24,855 nucleotides of DNA, from assembly GCA_046152925.1 (NCBI GenBank), contig JBJXFX010000086.1, forward strand, positions 1 through 24,855, in the 5' to 3' direction. Position 1 is the stretch's first letter. Each line of letters opens with the position of its first letter. Positions 20,782-24,855 of the stretch are shown here, piece after piece. The stretch is from CAMAUF01 sp046152925 (GTDB lineage: Bacteria; Chloroflexota; Dehalococcoidia; Tepidiformales; Tepidiformaceae). Under the pieces are notes generated by a model that searched no databases, was not told the origin of the DNA, and was given only the letters and a program-made list of their open reading frames with translations. The position numbers were made by a program, and so were the translations under genes.

Positions 20782-21807
20782 ATGGGCGTCCCGGCGGCAC
20801 AAGCGATCGCGGTCAGCTCCTACATCCTCAAGCAGAAGCTCCAGGGAAAGAAACGCTACCCGCTCGTCCTCATGCTGGAACCGCTCTGGCGCTGCAACCT
20901 CGCCTGCGAAGGCTGCGGCAAAATCCAACATCCCGAGGAAGTCCTCAGCACCTACCTCACGCCTGAAGAGTGCTGGGCGGCGGCCGAGGAATGCGGCGCC
21001 CCAGTGATCTCCATCGCAGGCGGCGAACCGCTGATCCACCCACAGATCGACCAGATCGTCGCGGGCCTCATTGAGCGCAAAAAGTTCGTCACGCTCTGTA
21101 CGAACGCGATCCTGATGGACCGCTGGCTCCCGAAGCTCAAGCCATCGAAGTACTTCTCGTTCACCGTCCACCTCGACGGGATGCGCGACCTCCACGACGA
21201 AATGGTCGACCGCAAGGGCGTCTTCGACAAAGCCGTCAAGGCGATTCGGGATGCCAAAGCCGCCGGCTTCCGGGTCACCACGAACACGACGGTTTTCGCC
21301 AGCAGCTCCACCGGCGATATGCGCGAGCTGTTCAACTTCTTGAGCGACGACTTGAAGACCGACGGGATCATCGTCTCGCCGGGTTATGACTACCCAAAGG
21401 CGCCCAACCAGCAGGTCTTTATGGAGCGCGGCCAGATGATCGCGAAATTCCGCGACATTCTCGCCCTGCCCGACCGGCGCCGATGGAACTTTACGCACAC
21501 GCCGATCTTCCTGGAGTTTCTCCAGGGTAAAGTCGCGATGCAGTGCACGGCCTGGGGCAACCCCACCCGGACCGTGATGGGCTGGCAGCGGCCGTGCTAC
21601 CTGATGAACGAAGGCTACGTCCCGACGTTCGCGCAGCTCATGGAAGAGACCGAGTGGGACCGGTATGGCTACGGACGCGACGCGCGCTGCACGAATTGCA
21701 TGGCGCACTGCGGCTATGAGGCGACGGCCGTCTCGGAGACGATGCGCAGTCCCCTCGAGGGCCTCCGGGCTGGCCTCGCGACCGTGGTGGGCCGCAAGGC
21801 TTCATGA
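20782..21807 (+). CDS. hpnH: Adenosyl-hopene transferase HpnH (radical SAM)
   Basis: 341 residues. The radical-SAM cluster motif CNLACEGC (Cys38, 42, 45) is preceded by MLEPLWR, followed by SIAGGEPLIHP, and the C-terminal domain (DUF3463-type) carries CTNCMAHCGYE, all typical of HpnH, which adds 5'-deoxyadenosine to hopene. I choose the ATG at 20782, which has GGGAGG 7 bases upstream. A TTG two codons earlier overlaps the hpnE stop. Its presence means the organism should make C35 extended hopanoids. The stop overlaps hpnG (ATGA). Confidence 0.97.
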   Translation: MGVPAAQAIAVSSYILKQKLQGKKRYPLVLMLEPLWRCNLACEGCGKIQHPEEVLSTYLTPEECWAAAEECGAPVISIAGGEPLIHPQIDQIVAGLIERKKFVTLCTNAILMDRWLPKLKPSKYFSFTVHLDGMRDLHDEMVDRKGVFDKAVKAIRDAKAAGFRVTTNTTVFASSSTGDMRELFNFLSDDLKTDGIIVSPGYDYPKAPNQQVFMERGQMIAKFRDILALPDRRRWNFTHTPIFLEFLQGKVAMQCTAWGNPTRTVMGWQRPCYLMNEGYVPTFAQLMEETEWDRYGYGRDARCTNCMAHCGYEATAVSETMRSPLEGLRAGLATVVGRKAS

Positions 21808-22502
21808 AGCTCCTCTTGGTCACCCCAACGCGCCGGGAGGCGAAAGCGCTGGCGCGCGTCCGCAAGCCAGCCCTCTGTGGCCCTGGCGCTGAGGCGGGCG
21901 AGCGCGTCGCCCGTCGCATTCGCGCCGACCGGCCGGACATCGTGATCATCGCGGGCTATTGCGGCGGCCTCGACCCCTCCGCGGGCCCCGGCACGGTCAT
22001 CCTCGGGCGCCAGATCCGGGACAAAGCAGGCAGCCTGCTTGACCCCGATCGCCACCTGATGGACGAAGCCCGCCGCAGACTGACGGAAGCCGGCGTACGC
22101 TTCGTGTATTCGCGCTTACTGACGCTAGACCATCCAGCCGCCACCGTAGGACAGAAGACGGCGCTGTGGAACGAGCACGGCGCCGGGGGAGTGGACATGG
22201 AGAGCTGGGGCATCGCCGCTGCTGCTGCCTCCGCGGGCGTCAGTTGGATTGCGCTGCGCGCCGTTGTCGACCCGGCCAGCCGCGCACTCCCGCCGGCGCT
22301 CGCCGCCTGGGATGCATCAACCGCCGACCGGCGAGTTGTCCGCCAGGCCATCACGCAGCCGCGGCATTGGCCGGGCTACCTTTCGCTCGCTCGCGGCGCA
22401 CGGGCCGCGGACCGTGCACTCGCCGCGGCCCTCACACCCGTGATTACTGCCGCTGAATCAACGACCCTCATCGAGCTGCCGATGGTGGAGGCCCGCCCAT
22501 GA
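21804..22502 (+). CDS. hpnG: Adenosylhopane nucleosidase/phosphorylase HpnG
   Basis: 232 residues, purine-nucleoside phosphorylase/MTA-SAH nucleosidase fold. The signature GVDMESWG (129-136) holds the ribose-binding Met and Glu, and Asp157 in RAVVDPAS fits the purine-binding aspartate. It would remove adenine from adenosylhopane, giving ribosylhopane or its phosphate. It starts at an ATG overlapping hpnH and ends overlapping dxs, both by 4 bases. The sequence is shorter and more Ala-rich than standard nucleosidases, as expected of HpnG. Confidence 0.9.
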   Translation: MKLLLVTPTRREAKALARVRKPALCGPGAEAGERVARRIRADRPDIVIIAGYCGGLDPSAGPGTVILGRQIRDKAGSLLDPDRHLMDEARRRLTEAGVRFVYSRLLTLDHPAATVGQKTALWNEHGAGGVDMESWGIAAAAASAGVSWIALRAVVDPASRALPPALAAWDASTADRRVVRQAITQPRHWPGYLSLARGARAADRALAAALTPVITAAESTTLIELPMVEARP

Positions 22503-24400
22503 CCAAACTCCTCGACCAGGTGAACGGCCCGGCCGACCTGCGCTCGCTCTCCTACGACGAACTCGGCGCTCTCGTGACGGAAGTCCGCGACTTCCTCGTC
22601 GAAACCGTCCAATGCATCGGCGGCGGCGGCCACCTCGCCTCGAACCTCGGCGTCGTCGAGCTTTCGATCGCACTGCACCGTCAGTTCGACTCCCCGTCTG
22701 ACAAGATCCTTTGGGACGTCTCGCATCAGGTCTACGTCCACAAGATCCTCACTGGCCGAAAAGATCGCATGTCGACGATCCGGCAATACCAAGGCCTTTC
22801 AGGCTTCGCGGACCGGAACGAAAGCGAGCACGACCCCTTCGGCGCCGGACACGCCGGCACCTCGATCTCCGCCGGCCTCGGCATGGTCGTTGGCCGCGAC
22901 CTCCGTGGCGAGGACAACTGGGTCATCCCGGTCATCGGCGACGGCGCGATGACCGCTGGCATGGCCCTCGAAGCGATGAACCACGCTGGCCACCTCCACG
23001 CCAAGAAATTCATGGTCATCCTCAACGACAACGCGATGTCGATTTCGCCGAACGTCGGAGCCCTTTCGAAGAACGTCAACAAGCTCCGCGTCGACCCCCT
23101 CTACCGCAATGCGAAGCGCGAAGTGGGCTCAATCGTCGAACACTTGCCGTTGGGCCGCCAGGCATGGGACGCCGCGAAGCGCGTGAAAAACTCCATGCGC
23201 GACTTGCTCGTCCCGTCGTCATTCTGGGAGCAGTTCGGCTTCGAGTACTACGGCCCCGTCGATGGGCACGACATCGAGGAGCTTGAAGAGACCATCCGCG
23301 CGATAAAGAAGGTCTCTGGCAGGCCCGTCCTCTTGCACATCCTGACGGAAAAGGGCCACGGCATCCCCGAGGCCGCGGCAGACCCAATCAAGAGCCACTC
23401 TGGCACCTTCTGGCTGAAGAAAGAGGCTGCGCCCGGCACGCCCGCGCCGCTGCCCACCTACTCGCAGGTGTTCGCCCAGGCCACGCAGGAACTGATCGAA
23501 TCGGACCCGCGCGTCGTCGCGATTACGGCCGCGATGCTCGAAGGCACTGGGCTGGCGCCCGTCGCCAAGAAACATCCCGGCAGAGTGTTCGACGTGGCGA
23601 TTGCCGAGCAGCACGCCGTGACCTTCGCCGCGGGCCTCGCGACGCAAGGGATCCGGCCGATCGCGGCAATCTATTCGACCTTTCTTCAGCGCGGCTTCGA
23701 CTCGATCGTCCACGACGTGGTCGTCCAGAACCTCCCGGTGGTCTTCGCGATGGACCGCGCGGGCTTCGTCGGCGACGACGGCAAGACCCACCAGGGGTTC
23801 ATCGACACCTCTTACCTGCGCTGCTTGCCGAACATGGTCATTGCTGCGCCGAAGGACGAACGCGAGCTTCGCGACCTGCTCTACACCGGCGTGATGCACG
23901 AAACAGGGCCGTTCGCCCTGCGCTATCCGCGGGGCAGCGGCCCCGGCGCCCCCGTCGACCTCCCAATGCAAGCCATCCCGATCGGCAAAGCGGAGGTCCT
24001 GCGGGAAGGGCCCGACATCGCGCTCGTCGGCTTCGGCGCGCCGGTCATGGAGTGCATGAAGGCGGCCGACACCCTTGAAGAGGCCGGGATCCAGGCGACC
24101 GTGGTCAACGCGCGCTTTGCGAAGCCGCTCGACGAAGAGCTGCTCGCACAGCTGGCGCGAAGCACTGGCGGTATCCTCACGGCGGAAGAGAACGTCCGCG
24201 CTGGCGGATTTGGCGAGGCTGTGCTCGCTGCCCTGGCCGACCACGGGCTAGGCGGCCAGTTCCTCGACGCCCTGACAATGCCCGACAGCATCGTCGACCA
24301 CGGCCCCCAGACCACCATGCGGAAGCTGTATCAGCTCGACGCGGCCGGCATCGCGGCGCGGGCGCAAGCGGCCCTTGAGGCGAAGAAAACGCGCTCCTGA
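22499..24400 (+). CDS. dxs: 1-deoxy-D-xylulose-5-phosphate synthase
   Basis: 633 residues, full length. The thiamine-diphosphate site is VIGDGAMTAGMALEAMNHAG (146-165) with ILNDNAMSIS (175-184). GGGHLASNLG (42-51), DVSHQVYVHK (73-82) and the catalytic glutamate in IAEQHAVTFAAGLA are present, and the C-terminal domain is complete. It is the first and usually limiting enzyme of the MEP pathway, making DXP from pyruvate and glyceraldehyde-3-phosphate. Placed last in the hopanoid operon with a 4-base overlap to hpnG, it would raise precursor supply together with hopanoid synthesis. ispH lies 19.5 kb to the left. Confidence 0.98.
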   Translation: MTKLLDQVNGPADLRSLSYDELGALVTEVRDFLVETVQCIGGGGHLASNLGVVELSIALHRQFDSPSDKILWDVSHQVYVHKILTGRKDRMSTIRQYQGLSGFADRNESEHDPFGAGHAGTSISAGLGMVVGRDLRGEDNWVIPVIGDGAMTAGMALEAMNHAGHLHAKKFMVILNDNAMSISPNVGALSKNVNKLRVDPLYRNAKREVGSIVEHLPLGRQAWDAAKRVKNSMRDLLVPSSFWEQFGFEYYGPVDGHDIEELEETIRAIKKVSGRPVLLHILTEKGHGIPEAAADPIKSHSGTFWLKKEAAPGTPAPLPTYSQVFAQATQELIESDPRVVAITAAMLEGTGLAPVAKKHPGRVFDVAIAEQHAVTFAAGLATQGIRPIAAIYSTFLQRGFDSIVHDVVVQNLPVVFAMDRAGFVGDDGKTHQGFIDTSYLRCLPNMVIAAPKDERELRDLLYTGVMHETGPFALRYPRGSGPGAPVDLPMQAIPIGKAEVLREGPDIALVGFGAPVMECMKAADTLEEAGIQATVVNARFAKPLDEELLAQLARSTGGILTAEENVRAGGFGEAVLAALADHGLGGQFLDALTMPDSIVDHGPQTTMRKLYQLDAAGIAARAQAALEAKKTRS

Positions 24401-24414
24401 GGCTCTGGCGACCG

Positions 24415-24423
24415 TGGTAGGAT
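24415..24423 (+). promoter_or_regulatory. Extended -10 promoter of the hicBA pair
   Basis: TGGTAGGAT combines a TGn extension with TAGGAT (4 of 6 to TATAAT) and ends 7 bases before the ATG at 24431. No good -35 or Shine-Dalgarno is present, which again suggests a leaderless message. Confidence 0.42.
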
Positions 24424-24430
24424 GGCGGTC

Positions 24431-24652
24431 ATGAAGCGGCTTGAGGACTACACGGTCGTCGTCGCGCCGAACGACTCCGCCACGTGGTGGGCGTACGTCC
24501 CCGCGATCGATGGCTGTCAGGCCCTCGGCGAGAGCCCAGAGGAAGCCCAGACCGAGCTCGCGCACGTGTTCTCGATGATCGCCGAAATTTACGACCAGGA
24601 CGGTCGCATCCTCCCCGAGGACATCAAAGAACTGGTCCCCTTTGCCAGCTAG
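24431..24652 (+). CDS. hicB: HicB-like antitoxin
   Basis: 73 residues from the ATG at 24431 (an in-frame ATG three codons earlier overlaps the -10 box). It has the degraded RNase-H-like HicB core: YTVVVAPNDSATWWAYVPAI, then DGCQALGESPEEAQTELAH, with the aromatic strand, AxVP and GCxxxGxSPEEA motifs. No C-terminal ribbon-helix-helix or HTH follows, so it probably cannot autoregulate by binding DNA alone. It precedes and overlaps hicA by 11 bases, antitoxin first, the reverse of the classical hicA-hicB order. Confidence 0.86.
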   Translation: MKRLEDYTVVVAPNDSATWWAYVPAIDGCQALGESPEEAQTELAHVFSMIAEIYDQDGRILPEDIKELVPFAS

Positions 24653-24854
24653 GGCACGGGAACTGATCGCCGTGGCAGAACGGCTCGGATTCCGAATCCG
24701 TGACCAGAAGGGCAGCCACGTAACCATGACCCACCCCGATGGGCGCGTCACAACCGTTCCGTTTCACGGCAGCCGTGAAATTGGCGGCCCACTCTACTAT
24801 GCGATTCTCAAACAACTCGGCATCAGCGAGGAGGAGTTCCGGCGGTTGAAGTAA
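24642..24854 (+). CDS. hicA: HicA-like mRNA interferase toxin
   Basis: 70 residues, double-stranded-RNA-binding-like HicA fold. RELIAVAERLGFRIRDQKGSH contains the GSH motif with the catalytic His, followed by VTMTHPDGRVTTVPFHGSREI and LKQLGISEEEF. The start is a TTG at 24642 that overlaps the hicB stop by 11 bases, so translation is coupled and probably weak, keeping toxin below antitoxin. The gene is complete and ends one base before the window edge. Confidence 0.88.
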   Translation: MPARARELIAVAERLGFRIRDQKGSHVTMTHPDGRVTTVPFHGSREIGGPLYYAILKQLGISEEEFRRLK

Positions 24855-24855
24855 A

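Overview
The window is GC-rich, densely coded bacterial chromosome. It holds about 22 intact protein genes, one tRNA, one gene remnant and several non-coding elements. The mix suggests an uncultured Gram-positive-like or deep-branching lineage. Chloroflexota (Dehalococcoidia/SAR202-like) is my best guess, from the ffh/rpsP/khpA/rimM neighbourhood without trmD-rplS, short C-x2-C zinc-ribbon proteins, a KstD-like flavoprotein, and several genes with a TAnnnT box directly before an ATG and no Shine-Dalgarno. This is an inference from gene content; no 16S rRNA is present to settle it.

Left part (1-4500). A non-coding stretch carries a REP-like palindrome. A minus-strand pair follows: a short-chain dehydrogenase and a 3-ketosteroid-dehydrogenase-like flavoprotein. 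The flavoprotein is divergent from ispH, the last enzyme of the MEP isoprenoid pathway. A VOC-fold protein and tRNA-Ala(CGC) lie on the minus strand.

Translation block (4558-8228, all minus strand). ffh, rpsP, khpA, rimM and a 56-residue zinc-ribbon protein. rimM has no ATG/GTG/TTG start and probably begins at a CTG that overlaps the khpA stop. About 0.9 kb between ffh and rpsP holds two more REP-like palindromes, a truncated alpha/beta-hydrolase remnant and a cluster of inverted ATGAGCC heptamers. Divergent from ffh is an adrenodoxin-type ferredoxin.

Middle (8746-12270). A LysR regulator is coupled to an amidohydrolase. A MobA-like nucleotidyltransferase is coupled to a degenerate HAD protein. 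Convergent with the HAD gene is a 36-residue double-CxxC microprotein.

Hopanoid cluster (12553-24400, all plus strand). shc-hpnC, then two overlapping genes that form a split PEP-synthase/rifampicin-phosphotransferase-like dikinase, then hpnD-hpnE-hpnH-hpnG-dxs with 4-base or similarly tight junctions. Together these make DXP for isoprenoid precursors (dxs), convert farnesyl diphosphate to squalene (hpnD, hpnC, hpnE), cyclise it (shc) and add and trim the adenosyl side chain (hpnH, hpnG). The ATP-grasp half of the dikinase ends in a cyclic-nucleotide-binding domain whose phosphate-binding cassette looks intact. This possible cyclic-nucleotide-controlled phosphotransfer module inside a hopanoid operon is the most interesting item in the window. 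A HicB-HicA toxin-antitoxin pair closes the window.
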